This document shows, in pieces, positions 49,655-57,662 of a stretch of 64,000 bases of DNA. Where the stretch lies: positions 1-64,000 of the forward strand of contig JANOWU010000051.1 of NCBI GenBank assembly GCA_031418035.1, written 5' to 3'. The notes beneath the pieces were generated by a model that did not search any database, was not told the DNA's origin, and saw only the letters and a list, made by a program, of their open reading frames with translations. The DNA is from JANOYY01 sp031418035 (GTDB taxonomy: Bacteria; Actinomycetota; Acidimicrobiia; Acidimicrobiales; JANYDT01). The first letter of the stretch is position 1, and each line of letters opens with the position of its first letter. Made by a program: the position numbers and the translations under genes.

Positions 49655-50458
49655 ATGGACCAGCGCTCAGCCGAAGAGGAAGTCGACAAACTGGCGGGAG
49701 GAGACGCTCAGACACTCATGGGCACCACCGTCCGGACCACCGAACAAGAGCGCCTGCACCGCAAGCAAATGCTGGCCGCGTCGTTTCGACTGTTCTCGCG
49801 TTTCGGGTTCGACGAAGGCGTTGCCGGTCACATCACCGCCCGCGACCCGGAATTGACCGACCACTTCTGGGTCAATCCGTTCGGCATGCATTTCGGCCAC
49901 ATCCGAGTCAGTGACCTGTTGCTCGTGCGACACGACGGAAAAATCGTGCACGGTTCGCGACCGGTGAACACCGCCGCCTTCGCAATTCACTCCGAAATCC
50001 ACGCCGCCCGTCCCGACGTCATCGGTGCCGCGCATTCCCATTCCGTCTATGGCAAGGCGTGGTCCAGCCTCGGACGCCTCCTCGACCCGATCACCCAGGA
50101 TGTGTGCGCGTTTTACGACGACCATGTCGTGTTCGACGACTACACCGGGGTCGTTCTCGATACCGAGGAGGGTAAGCGGATCGCCTACGCGCTCGGCGAG
50201 AAGAAGGCGGCCATCCTTCGCAACCACGGGCTTCTCACCGTCGGCCACTCCGTGGAGGAAGCCACCTGGTGGTTCATCACCATGGAACGCTCCTGCCAAG
50301 CGCAACTCCTCGCCGAGGCAGCTGGCACGCCGATCATCATTTCGCACGACACGGCCAAGTTGACCGCCGGTCAGGTGGGCTCGCATATCGCCGGATGGTT
50401 CAGCTTCCAACCGCTCTTCGACCGGATCAGCCGCGAACAACCCGACCTGTTCGAATAG
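49655..50458 (+). CDS. Class II aldolase/adducin family protein
   Basis: 267 residues. Zinc-binding histidines His127 and His129 (AAHSHSVYG) and His191 (LRNHGLLTVG); catalytic-type acidic residue Glu114 in IHSEIHAARP. These are the fuculose-phosphate aldolase-type motifs, but the protein has a 30-residue N-terminal extension and lacks clear phosphate-binding residues, as in many decarboxylase/adducin-like members. Substrate unknown. AGGAG lies 6 nt before the ATG, and a TAGTCT box (49614-49619) upstream could be its promoter. Confidence 0.88.
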   Translation: MDQRSAEEEVDKLAGGDAQTLMGTTVRTTEQERLHRKQMLAASFRLFSRFGFDEGVAGHITARDPELTDHFWVNPFGMHFGHIRVSDLLLVRHDGKIVHGSRPVNTAAFAIHSEIHAARPDVIGAAHSHSVYGKAWSSLGRLLDPITQDVCAFYDDHVVFDDYTGVVLDTEEGKRIAYALGEKKAAILRNHGLLTVGHSVEEATWWFITMERSCQAQLLAEAAGTPIIISHDTAKLTAGQVGSHIAGWFSFQPLFDRISREQPDLFE

Positions 50459-50510
50459 TCCGCCGCCGTTCTTTGTCGATTGGTCGCTCCCCGCGCTACA
50501 AATCGACCGA

Positions 50511-50963
50511 CTATGAGCGCTGGCGTAGACGGTGCGCGAACAAGCACATGGCGCCGCCCAAGGCGCACACCCCGGCCAGCAACGTCACCCGCGGGCCCGA
50601 AAGCGACGTGTCATTCACGGCAACGCCCGCCGCACCGGCGACCACGCCGATCAGGCCCGAGAGGACCGAAAAAATGGCCACCACGTTGCGCTTCCCGAAG
50701 GCCAACAGCAACACGATGACCCCGGCCAACATCGGTGAAGAAAACAGCGTCCACAGCAGGACCCGAACGACCGTCTCGTTGGCGATTCCCAGGTCGTCGG
50801 CTGCGCTGGCCAAGCCCAGCTCACGAGCCGACTTCGCCAGGGAAAAAGCCGATTTCTTCGCGGAGCCGGAAAGGATCCACGGCAACGCTGCTCCGACGGG
50901 GATCCCTACCGCTCCGACTACGGCACCTGCAGCGCCGAACATCGAGAGCGTCGGTCGTGTCAC
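50511..50963 (-). CDS. Hypothetical integral membrane protein
   Basis: 150 residues with four probable membrane segments: MFGAAGAVVGAVGIPVGAAL, VVRVLLWTLFSSPMLAGVIV, VVAIFSVLSGLIGVVAGAAG and VTLLAGVCALGGAMCLFA, with a cytosolic loop SAKKSAFSLAKSARELG between the first two. No known family recognised. The GTG start at 50963 overlaps the gcvT stop (GTGA), so it is the last gene of the MerR-gcvT run. Confidence 0.72.
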   Translation of the reverse strand: MTRPTLSMFGAAGAVVGAVGIPVGAALPWILSGSAKKSAFSLAKSARELGLASAADDLGIANETVVRVLLWTLFSSPMLAGVIVLLLAFGKRNVVAIFSVLSGLIGVVAGAAGVAVNDTSLSGPRVTLLAGVCALGGAMCLFAHRLRQRS

Positions 50964-52042
50964 TTCGGTGGACGATAGAACGCAAGCGCGCATACCTGCG
51001 CTTCGATGATCCGCCCGCGGACGTCGACCGACACGGAATCGCCGACGTTGACCGACGACGCAAGAAAAGCCATCGCGATCCCGCATTCCAGCATTGGCGA
51101 GAAGTTTCCGCTCGTAACGACGCCGATCTGGACGCCGTCACCGTTGAACACCGCCGCTCCCTCTCGTCCTGGCTGGCGACCGGCGAAGCGCAGCCCCCGC
51201 AGCATTCGACCCGGACCATGTTCCTTTTCGACGACCAGCGCTTCTCGGCCCGGGAAGCTGGGCTTGCCCAGGCTCACCACCCATCCCAGTCCGGCCTGCC
51301 AGGGGGTGATCCCCTCGCCCAACTCGTGGCCGTGCAACGGAAGCCCCGCCTCGAGTCGAAGCGTGTCGCGAGCGCCGAGCCCCGCCGGAAGCACTCCTGC
51401 GTCGAGGACGGCGTCCCACACGAGGGCGGCCTGCTCGGTCGGCACGGCGATCTCGACACCATCCTCACCGGTGTAGCCCGTTCCGGCCACAACGCAGTCG
51501 ACGCCCGCCACCGTCAACGAGGAGACCCGAAACCGCCCCACCGTGTCGAAGTCACCGAGGGCCGAAACGCGCTCACGCGCACGCGGTCCCTGGACCGCAA
51601 GGATTGCGCGCTCCCCCGTGACATCGGCAATGAACAAATCGTCGCGAGCTTCCCCCTGACGCTCACCCTGCAACGCCGCAACCACACGATCGGTGTTCGA
51701 CGCGTTCGGCATGACGTCGAACAGCGTCTCGCTGCGCCACCACACGATGATGTCGTCGAGGACAAACCCGTGCTCATCGAGCAGATGGGTGTACTGGGCC
51801 CGACCGGGTCCGATCTTGGCCAGGTCATTGGTAAAAGCACCCTGGAGCGCGGCAAGCGCTCCGGACCCCTCCACTCGCACCGTACCGAGATGGCTGACGT
51901 CGAAAACGACGGCATCGAGCCGACAACTGCGGTGCTCGGCCAACGTGCCCGCCGGGTATGCCACCGGCATCTCCCAACCCCCGAAGGGAACCATCTTGGC
52001 GCCGAGCGAGCGATGCTTGGCATCGAGTGGCGAGTGCTTCAT
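50960..52042 (-). CDS. gcvT: Aminomethyltransferase (glycine cleavage system T protein)
   Basis: 360 residues. N-terminal SPLDAKHRSLGAKMVPFGGWEMP, DVSHLGTVRVEG (catalytic Asp region), the folate-binding GTGYTGEDGVEI and C-terminal EARLPLHGHEL-like block (DTLRLEAGLPLHGHELGE) identify GcvT. Transfers the methylene group of aminomethyl-lipoyl GcvH to tetrahydrofolate. gcvH and gcvP are not in the window. Nine bases separate it from the MerR stop, so they share a transcript. Confidence 0.95.
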   Translation of the reverse strand: MKHSPLDAKHRSLGAKMVPFGGWEMPVAYPAGTLAEHRSCRLDAVVFDVSHLGTVRVEGSGALAALQGAFTNDLAKIGPGRAQYTHLLDEHGFVLDDIIVWWRSETLFDVMPNASNTDRVVAALQGERQGEARDDLFIADVTGERAILAVQGPRARERVSALGDFDTVGRFRVSSLTVAGVDCVVAGTGYTGEDGVEIAVPTEQAALVWDAVLDAGVLPAGLGARDTLRLEAGLPLHGHELGEGITPWQAGLGWVVSLGKPSFPGREALVVEKEHGPGRMLRGLRFAGRQPGREGAAVFNGDGVQIGVVTSGNFSPMLECGIAMAFLASSVNVGDSVSVDVRGRIIEAQVCALAFYRPPK

Positions 52043-52051
52043 GCGCCGCGC

Positions 52052-52579
52052 TTAGAGATTCGCTGCAGGCAAAAGTGTCTTTGCGGAACCCGGGGTTCCG
52101 GACAGCGGACGCATCTCCAGGATCGCAACCCGCAATTGCTCCACCACGGGCGACAGGGGAACGATGTTCAGCACGCCCTGTCCCTTACGCACGAGATCGA
52201 TGATCTCGCCATCATCTCGGACCAGCAGGGGCGTGTCGCCACAGAGCACCAAATTCGCGGACGCAATCTCTTCGCCGAGGTTGTCACGGAGGTATTCGAC
52301 GGCGGTCCGTGCAGACTGCAGTGACACATTGGCGTCGAGCAGGCTCTTGATGACCTTCAACTCGAGAAGATCACCGTAGGAGTACACCCGCTGCGTACCG
52401 CTCCCCTTGGCGTCGGCCAACGACGGGCGCAACAGATTGGTTCGTGCCCAATAGTCGAGTTGCCGGTACGTGATTCCCACCAACTTGCAGACCTGTGGTC
52501 CTCGAAATCCGTCTGCCACCGCCGCGTTCGCCGTGCGGGTACGAGAAACTGCAGTACGTGCTGTTACGGAAGGCGTCAC
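52052..52579 (-). CDS. MerR-family regulator (Rv1828-like)
   Basis: 175 residues from the GTG at 52579, which has AAAGGA 8 nt upstream; longer in-frame starts lack a site. The winged helix reads RGPQVCKLVGITYRQLDYWARTNLLRPS, as in Rv1828 of M. tuberculosis, followed by RVYSYGDLLELKVIKSLLDANVSLQSARTA-type helices and a C-terminal effector domain of about 80 residues. It precedes gcvT on the same transcript, and the DUF151 nuclease gene is just upstream, the same neighbour as in mycobacteria. An 8-6-8 inverted repeat lies upstream and may be its operator. Confidence 0.9.
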   Translation of the reverse strand: MTPSVTARTAVSRTRTANAAVADGFRGPQVCKLVGITYRQLDYWARTNLLRPSLADAKGSGTQRVYSYGDLLELKVIKSLLDANVSLQSARTAVEYLRDNLGEEIASANLVLCGDTPLLVRDDGEIIDLVRKGQGVLNIVPLSPVVEQLRVAILEMRPLSGTPGSAKTLLPAANL

Positions 52580-52657
52580 TCGACATGTCCTTTGGGAGAC
52601 CGGATTCGGGTACCGAAACTCCAAGCAAGTCTTTTGAACAACAGACCCGACATAGAC

Positions 52658-52679
52658 GTAGTTCCAGCGATGGAACTAC
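52658..52679. promoter_or_regulatory. Candidate MerR operator
   Basis: GTAGTTCC-agcgat-GGAACTAC, 8-bp perfect arms, about 80 bp upstream of the MerR GTG, between it and the DUF151 gene. Confidence 0.45.
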
Positions 52680-52742
52680 AGGCTAGAGAACTCGCCGCGC
52701 GGCGTCAACGGTCTCGGCCCTACTTCTCTTAGAAAAGCCTGA

Positions 52743-53261
52743 TTACTTGAAGTCTTCTGGAGAAATATCGTCAATGAACTTACGAAATTCATCGACGATC
52801 GCCGTGTCATCCGCGGGCGCCGATTCCACCTTCTGCACGGCAAGGTCCGGCACGGCACATTCGTCGAGCACCCGATCGTTCACGAGAATGCGAGCATTGG
52901 CCCGAACAGCCAGGGCAATCGCGTCGCTCGGCCTGCTGGAAACCACCTCGCGACGTCCGACCGCCGTGTCGGGTCGGGCAACGCTCAGATGCAACTCGGC
53001 ATAGAACACCCGTTGTCGGTACTCGGTGATCACGATTTGATCGAGCGCAACGCCCGTCGCGTCCATCGTGGCCAGGAACAGGTCATGGGTCATGGGCCGG
53101 TGGGGACGCTTTTCCTCGAGCGCCGACTTGATGGCGGCCGCTTCCGCCATGCCGATGAAGATCGGCAGGATTCGATTCGAACCATCGCTGGGACGCAGTT
53201 CCAAAAAGGGCTGCTTCGTGGTTTCTTCGATTCGCACATCTACGAGTTCCAGTTCAACCAC
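52743..53261 (-). CDS. Bifunctional nuclease family protein (DUF151)
   Basis: 172 residues. The DUF151 domain (about 1-135) has LRPSDGSNRILPIFIGMAEA, the ALEEKRPHRPMTHDLF block and SRPSDAIALAVRANARILV, which carry the conserved residues of this RNase/DNase family. The C-terminal 35 residues are acidic (SAPADDTAIVDEFRKFIDDI). Position next to the MerR gene corresponds to Rv1829. Starts with GTG at 53261. Confidence 0.92.
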   Translation of the reverse strand: MVELELVDVRIEETTKQPFLELRPSDGSNRILPIFIGMAEAAAIKSALEEKRPHRPMTHDLFLATMDATGVALDQIVITEYRQRVFYAELHLSVARPDTAVGRREVVSSRPSDAIALAVRANARILVNDRVLDECAVPDLAVQKVESAPADDTAIVDEFRKFIDDISPEDFK

Positions 53262-53288
53262 GATTGCTCTACGCCTCCCTCCACGACC

Positions 53289-53948
53289 CTACAAGCTCCG
53301 CGAACCCTTCGCGATCGCGCGGCTGCGAAGTTCGCTGAGGACCGCCTCGCCGCGCGGACTGAGCCGATAGCCGACGGTCAGGCTCTCGGTGAGGCCCATC
53401 TCCTTCAATCGTCGGACCGACGCTTTGAAGACCACCGTTTCGAGGCCCTCCGACTCCGCAAGTTCGGGCGCTCGCCGCCCCGGCCACGTGGCGATCAACT
53501 CCAACGTCGCCATGGTCCAATTCACCCGACCGGCGCCGGTGCGCGGGGCGTCCATGCGCTCCAGCCGAGCGATGATCTCCTGAAAGTCCGCGGGCGACAG
53601 ATCGGTGGAAGTTCGAAGGGCAACTCGGGCGTCGACGCCGCCCGGCGTCAACTCGATGCGATAGATCAAGCTGTCCTGCGTCGGACTGGCGGTACGCCCT
53701 CGCACGGATCCCGTCCGCTCCCGGAACAACTCATGGCGTACCTCGTCGGCCGACGCGTGACCTGCCCGGCGGGCGTCGGCATCGGAGATCGTTTCCGGAT
53801 CGATCACGACGACGTCGACAATGTCGACCTCCCCTCGCGCCGTGCGCAGACGACTACCTGCTTTCACCGTTGGTTTGCGCCAACGTCGAAACGCAAGGTC
53901 AACCTCGCCAGCGAATATGGCGTCACGGATCCGATTCGTGAGCAACAC
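53289..53948 (-). CDS. ASCH-domain protein with C-terminal winged helix
   Basis: 219 residues. N-terminal ASCH fold (about 1-75): LLTNRIRDAIFAGEVDLAFRR then WRKPTVKAGSRLRTARGEVD and VVVIDPETISDADARRAGH, the pattern of RNA-binding ASCH proteins. The C-terminal half contains a winged-helix-like region (WPGRRAPELAESEGLETVVFK, LKEMGLTESLTVGYRLSPRGE). ASCH plus winged helix suggests RNA binding linked to DNA binding or to RNA regulation; neither is proven. It lies 19 bp downstream of glgC on the same strand and 27 bp upstream of DUF151. Start GTG at 53948. Confidence 0.78.
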   Translation of the reverse strand: MLLTNRIRDAIFAGEVDLAFRRWRKPTVKAGSRLRTARGEVDIVDVVVIDPETISDADARRAGHASADEVRHELFRERTGSVRGRTASPTQDSLIYRIELTPGGVDARVALRTSTDLSPADFQEIIARLERMDAPRTGAGRVNWTMATLELIATWPGRRAPELAESEGLETVVFKASVRRLKEMGLTESLTVGYRLSPRGEAVLSELRSRAIAKGSRSL

Positions 53949-53967
53949 GGGTACGCGCTCCCCGAAC

Positions 53968-55194
53968 CTAGAACTGATACCCCTTGGGGATCACCACGAC
54001 GCCACCATCGGAAATCGTGAAACCCCGAGCCCGATCAACTTCCAGGTCGACCCCGACCTGCGTCAATTCGGGGATATGCACCCCTTTGTCGACAATGGCG
54101 CGTCGGACTATCGCGCTGGCTCCCACTCGTACCTCGGGCATCAAGATCGAGTCGGTCACCACCGAATGATCATCGACGTAGACACCGGGCGAGATGATGG
54201 ATCGTTCGACGTGCCCACCGGACACAATCGTGCCCTGGCACAACAGCGACGCGACAGCCGAACCCGGCGACCACGATGGTCCCTGGACGAGTTTCGCCGG
54301 AGGCAAAGGTGACGTCCCGGCAAAAACCGGCCACTTCATGTTGTAAAGGTCGAAGGCCGGTGCGGGAGCGATGAGATCCATGTTCGCTGCGTAGTACGCA
54401 TCGAGTGTGCCGACATCGCGCCAGTATCCGCGGCCTTGGGGATGCTGACCCGGAATCTCGTTCAGGTCGAAGTCGTACCAGGCCGCACAGCCTTCTGCGG
54501 TCAGATTCGGAATGATGTTGCCACCAAGGTCGTGCTTACTGGATTCATCGGCGGCGTCTTTGGTAACGGCCTCGACGAGCACCTCGGTGTCGAAGACATA
54601 GTTCCCCATACTGGCCAGGCACATGTCCGGACGATTCGGCATCGTCGGTGGGTTCGCCGCCTTCTCATGAAACGCCTTGATTCGGTCACCCTCGACCTCC
54701 ATGACGCCGAAGTCACGGGCCTCTTCAATCGTCGTCGGAATACCGGCCACCGTGACGCCTGCTCCCACGGACTGATGATGCTCGATCATCTGGCGAGGAT
54801 CCATGCGGTAGATGTGGTCGGCACCGAACACGCACACGATGTCGGGACGTTCGTCGCTGATCAGGTTCAGGTTCTGGAAGATTGCATCGGCACTACCGAC
54901 GAACCATCGCGGTCCCTGGCGCATCTGCGCGGGAACGGGTGTTACATAGTTGCCGAGCAGTGTGGAAAAGCGCCACGTCGCCGAAATGTGGCGATCGAGG
55001 CTGTGGCTCTTGTATTGCGTGAGCACCACGATCTGGAGATATCGGGCGTTCGCGAAGTTCGACAGAACGAAATCGACCAGCCGGTAGTTCCCGCCAAACG
55101 GGACAGCGGGTTTCGCCCGGTCGGCGGTGAGTGGGTACAGCCGCTTGCCCTCCCCGCCTGCGAGGACCATCACAAGGACTTTTGGCTCAGCCAT
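53968..55194 (-). CDS. glgC: Glucose-1-phosphate adenylyltransferase
   Basis: 408 residues. Nucleotide-binding GGEGKRLYPLTADRAKPAVPFGG-type start (about 12-33), substrate loops HQSVGAGVTVAG and FGVMEVEGDRIKAFHEK, DVGTLDAYYAANMDLI, and the C-terminal beta-helix with SVVTDSILMPEVRVG. Makes ADP-glucose for glycogen. A TACGAT box 6 nt before the ATG at 55194 sets the start and gives it its own promoter, separate from glgA 44 bp upstream. Confidence 0.96.
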   Translation of the reverse strand: MAEPKVLVMVLAGGEGKRLYPLTADRAKPAVPFGGNYRLVDFVLSNFANARYLQIVVLTQYKSHSLDRHISATWRFSTLLGNYVTPVPAQMRQGPRWFVGSADAIFQNLNLISDERPDIVCVFGADHIYRMDPRQMIEHHQSVGAGVTVAGIPTTIEEARDFGVMEVEGDRIKAFHEKAANPPTMPNRPDMCLASMGNYVFDTEVLVEAVTKDAADESSKHDLGGNIIPNLTAEGCAAWYDFDLNEIPGQHPQGRGYWRDVGTLDAYYAANMDLIAPAPAFDLYNMKWPVFAGTSPLPPAKLVQGPSWSPGSAVASLLCQGTIVSGGHVERSIISPGVYVDDHSVVTDSILMPEVRVGASAIVRRAIVDKGVHIPELTQVGVDLEVDRARGFTISDGGVVVIPKGYQF

Positions 55195-55200
55195 GAATTG

Positions 55201-55206
55201 ATCGTA
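55201..55206 (-). promoter_or_regulatory. -10 box of glgC
   Basis: TACGAT on the minus strand, 6 nt before the glgC ATG. Confidence 0.6.
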
Positions 55207-55238
55207 GGCCGGAACGTCGCGTCGAAGCGACCGAGACG

Positions 55239-56669
55239 TCACACCGTCGGATGGACCTCGCTCAAGACGTCTCGATAGACGGCAACGTATTGCGCAGCAG
55301 GGCCCGTCCACGACCAATCGTGATTCATGCCGTTGGCCACGATTTTCGAACGTCGGGTGCGTGAGCGCCACGCGTTTGTGGCGCGATGCAACGCATCGAC
55401 CAAACCGGCACCGCTGTTGTGGGGCGAACGAAAACCGTTGCCTTGATCGGGATTGGTATCGGCGTCGATGACGGTGTCGACGAGGCCGCCCACACTCGAG
55501 GTTACGGGGATCGACCCGTACGCCATGGCCTGCATCTGTGCAAGTCCGCACGGTTCGAAGCGGCTCGGCATCGCGAACAGGTCCGACCCCGCAAACATGC
55601 GATGCGCCAACCCGAGGTCGTAGCCTTCTCGGAACCCGACCAACGAATCATCGCCTGACGCAAGTTGGTGAAGCGCAGCTGACAACGCAGGGTCGCCGGC
55701 GCCGAGGACCACGAGCGACGCTCCCCACGAACTCAGATACTGCGCGGCGTCGAGCAGCAGATCAACGCCCTTTTGGTCGACCAAGCGACTCACCATCGCT
55801 ATCACCGGCCCGGACGCATTCGCAGCAAGGCCGAATTCGTCCAGCAAGGCGGCCCGACATGCCTTTCGACCAACGAGCCGTTTCGCGCTGTAACGAGCCG
55901 GAAGAAATTCGTCGAATTCAGGATTCCACTCGCCAGCGTCGATGCCGTTGAGAATCCCAAGGACGGCCGGGCCACGCGAAATCAGAACGTCTTCGAGACC
56001 GCAACCAAACTCCGGCAGCAATATCTCTTTCGCATAGTTCGGACTCACGGCGATCACTCGATCCGCAAGTTCCACCGCGCCACCCAACGGATTCGTGGCC
56101 CCGAAACATTCATATGCGCGCAGTACAACATCGTGACGTAGTGATCCCGGCTTCGAGCCCACCATCCGATCGAGCCACATGCCACTCGTGATTCCCTGGT
56201 GGGCCAGGTTGTGAACGCTGAACACCGATGGTATGTGTACTGATAAAAATCCGAGCGTCGCCCCCGTATGCCAATCGTTGAGATGAAGCACATCGATGCC
56301 TCGGATCTCCGCAAGCAGCGCAACCGCCGCCGAGAACCCAAGGAATCGATGATCGTTATCCGCCCAACCCTGACCTGTCGTTGTCTCGACGTACGGATGA
56401 GGACGCGCGATCCCCACGAAACTCACCAGCGTCACGTCGCCAAATCCGACGAGTTCCCCCCGACGTGCGGAGACGGGACCCAACCAATCAGGTCCCTCGA
56501 GCTTCGTGACGACCTCGCGCTCAAGTGGCGTGTCGAAGTAGTCGGGCACGACCGCCTCGACGTCGGTGCCGGCTTCACGAAGCGCACGAATGAGTCCGCT
56601 CGCCGCCTCAGCAAGCCCGCCAACACGGACAAGTGGCGCGAGCTCGGCCGTCGCAAAGAGAACCTTCAT
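55239..56669 (-). CDS. glgA: Glycogen synthase (ADP-glucose type, GT5)
   Basis: 476 residues, GT5 arrangement. N-terminal ATAELAPLVRVGGLAEA: the ADP-glucose loop has Arg15 where E. coli GlgA has Lys in KTGGL. Further blocks: DVLHLNDWHTGATLGFL, FSVHNLAHQGI, VSRLVDQKGVDLLLDAAQYL and the acceptor/donor motif SRFEPCGLAQMQAMAYGSIPV with the conserved Glu. Elongates glycogen from ADP-glucose. A TAGGGT box 9 nt before the ATG suggests a very short leader. Divergent from the metallo-beta-lactamase-fold gene. Confidence 0.93.
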   Translation of the reverse strand: MKVLFATAELAPLVRVGGLAEAASGLIRALREAGTDVEAVVPDYFDTPLEREVVTKLEGPDWLGPVSARRGELVGFGDVTLVSFVGIARPHPYVETTTGQGWADNDHRFLGFSAAVALLAEIRGIDVLHLNDWHTGATLGFLSVHIPSVFSVHNLAHQGITSGMWLDRMVGSKPGSLRHDVVLRAYECFGATNPLGGAVELADRVIAVSPNYAKEILLPEFGCGLEDVLISRGPAVLGILNGIDAGEWNPEFDEFLPARYSAKRLVGRKACRAALLDEFGLAANASGPVIAMVSRLVDQKGVDLLLDAAQYLSSWGASLVVLGAGDPALSAALHQLASGDDSLVGFREGYDLGLAHRMFAGSDLFAMPSRFEPCGLAQMQAMAYGSIPVTSSVGGLVDTVIDADTNPDQGNGFRSPHNSGAGLVDALHRATNAWRSRTRRSKIVANGMNHDWSWTGPAAQYVAVYRDVLSEVHPTV

Positions 56670-56741
56670 GAGAACTAGACCCTATGCGAGCGAGTGTGGG
56701 CCATGTTGCTTCGACTCGCGGACACCTGGCACGCTAGGACC

Positions 56742-57662
56742 ATGACACGTCGCTCGCTCTTGGACACCGACCTGCAACTCGGGGAAGCAACCGGGCGGGT
56801 CGTGGCCCTCATCGGCGAGATGAGCGGAAAGTATCCGTCGGGAAACAGCGTTCTTGTTTCCGGGACGGAGGAGTCGATACTCATCGACCCCTCGTTGACG
56901 GTCCACGACCGCGGTGGGGCGCCGGGTCGAGTAGACCGCATGCTGGTCAGCCACGCCCACGAGGACCACCTCGCCGGATGTTCGATGTTTCCCGACGCGA
57001 AACTCCATGCCCATCACGAAGACCTTCTCGGCCTCCACTCGATCGAGGGCGTCCTCACGCTGTACGGATTCGCCGAGCCTCTTCGTTCGGAATGGCCGAA
57101 AACGCTGATCGAAGAGTTTCACTACGTTCCACGGGAGGACGCCACCGGATTCTCTGATGGACACCGCTTCGATCTCGGTGGTATCGCCGTCGAGGTTGTC
57201 CATCTTCCGGGCCACACCCGAGGGCACAGTGGCTTTCTCATCGAACCCGACGGCGTGTTGTTCGTCGCCGACATCGACCTGACCGGTTTCGGGCCCTATT
57301 ACGGCGACCACTGGTCCGATCTCGAAGATTTCGAACGCTCGATCGAGCGCGTCGCCGCTATCGACGCAAAGCACTACGTGACGTTCCACCACAAGGGTGT
57401 GGTGAGCAACCGGGGCGAGTTCCTCGAGCAGCTCCGAGCGTTCCAAGACGTCATCACCAAGCGTGACGTACGTCTACTCCATTTCCTGGGCGAACCCAAG
57501 ACTATGGACGACATCGTCGGCGACCATTTCATCTATCGGCCCGGTTCGGCGCCCGTCTTCGCCGAACACGTCGAACGACGCTCGATGACGATGCACCTCG
57601 CTCGCCAACTCCGCCTCGGAACAGTTACCGAGATCGAGCCTGGCCTGTATCGGGCTGCGTAA
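56742..57662 (+). CDS. Metallo-beta-lactamase-fold hydrolase
   Basis: 306 residues. Zinc ligands: His71, His73, Asp75 and His76 in SHAHEDHLAG, His158 in HLPGHTRGH and Asp177/Asp179 in VADIDL. The fold covers glyoxalase II, lactonases, RNases and others; the FLIEPDGVLFVADID block does not tell which. No signal peptide. It starts at an ATG at 56742 and its last 38 bp overlap the end of the convergent glycosyltransferase gene, an unusually long overlap. Confidence 0.9.
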   Translation: MTRRSLLDTDLQLGEATGRVVALIGEMSGKYPSGNSVLVSGTEESILIDPSLTVHDRGGAPGRVDRMLVSHAHEDHLAGCSMFPDAKLHAHHEDLLGLHSIEGVLTLYGFAEPLRSEWPKTLIEEFHYVPREDATGFSDGHRFDLGGIAVEVVHLPGHTRGHSGFLIEPDGVLFVADIDLTGFGPYYGDHWSDLEDFERSIERVAAIDAKHYVTFHHKGVVSNRGEFLEQLRAFQDVITKRDVRLLHFLGEPKTMDDIVGDHFIYRPGSAPVFAEHVERRSMTMHLARQLRLGTVTEIEPGLYRAA

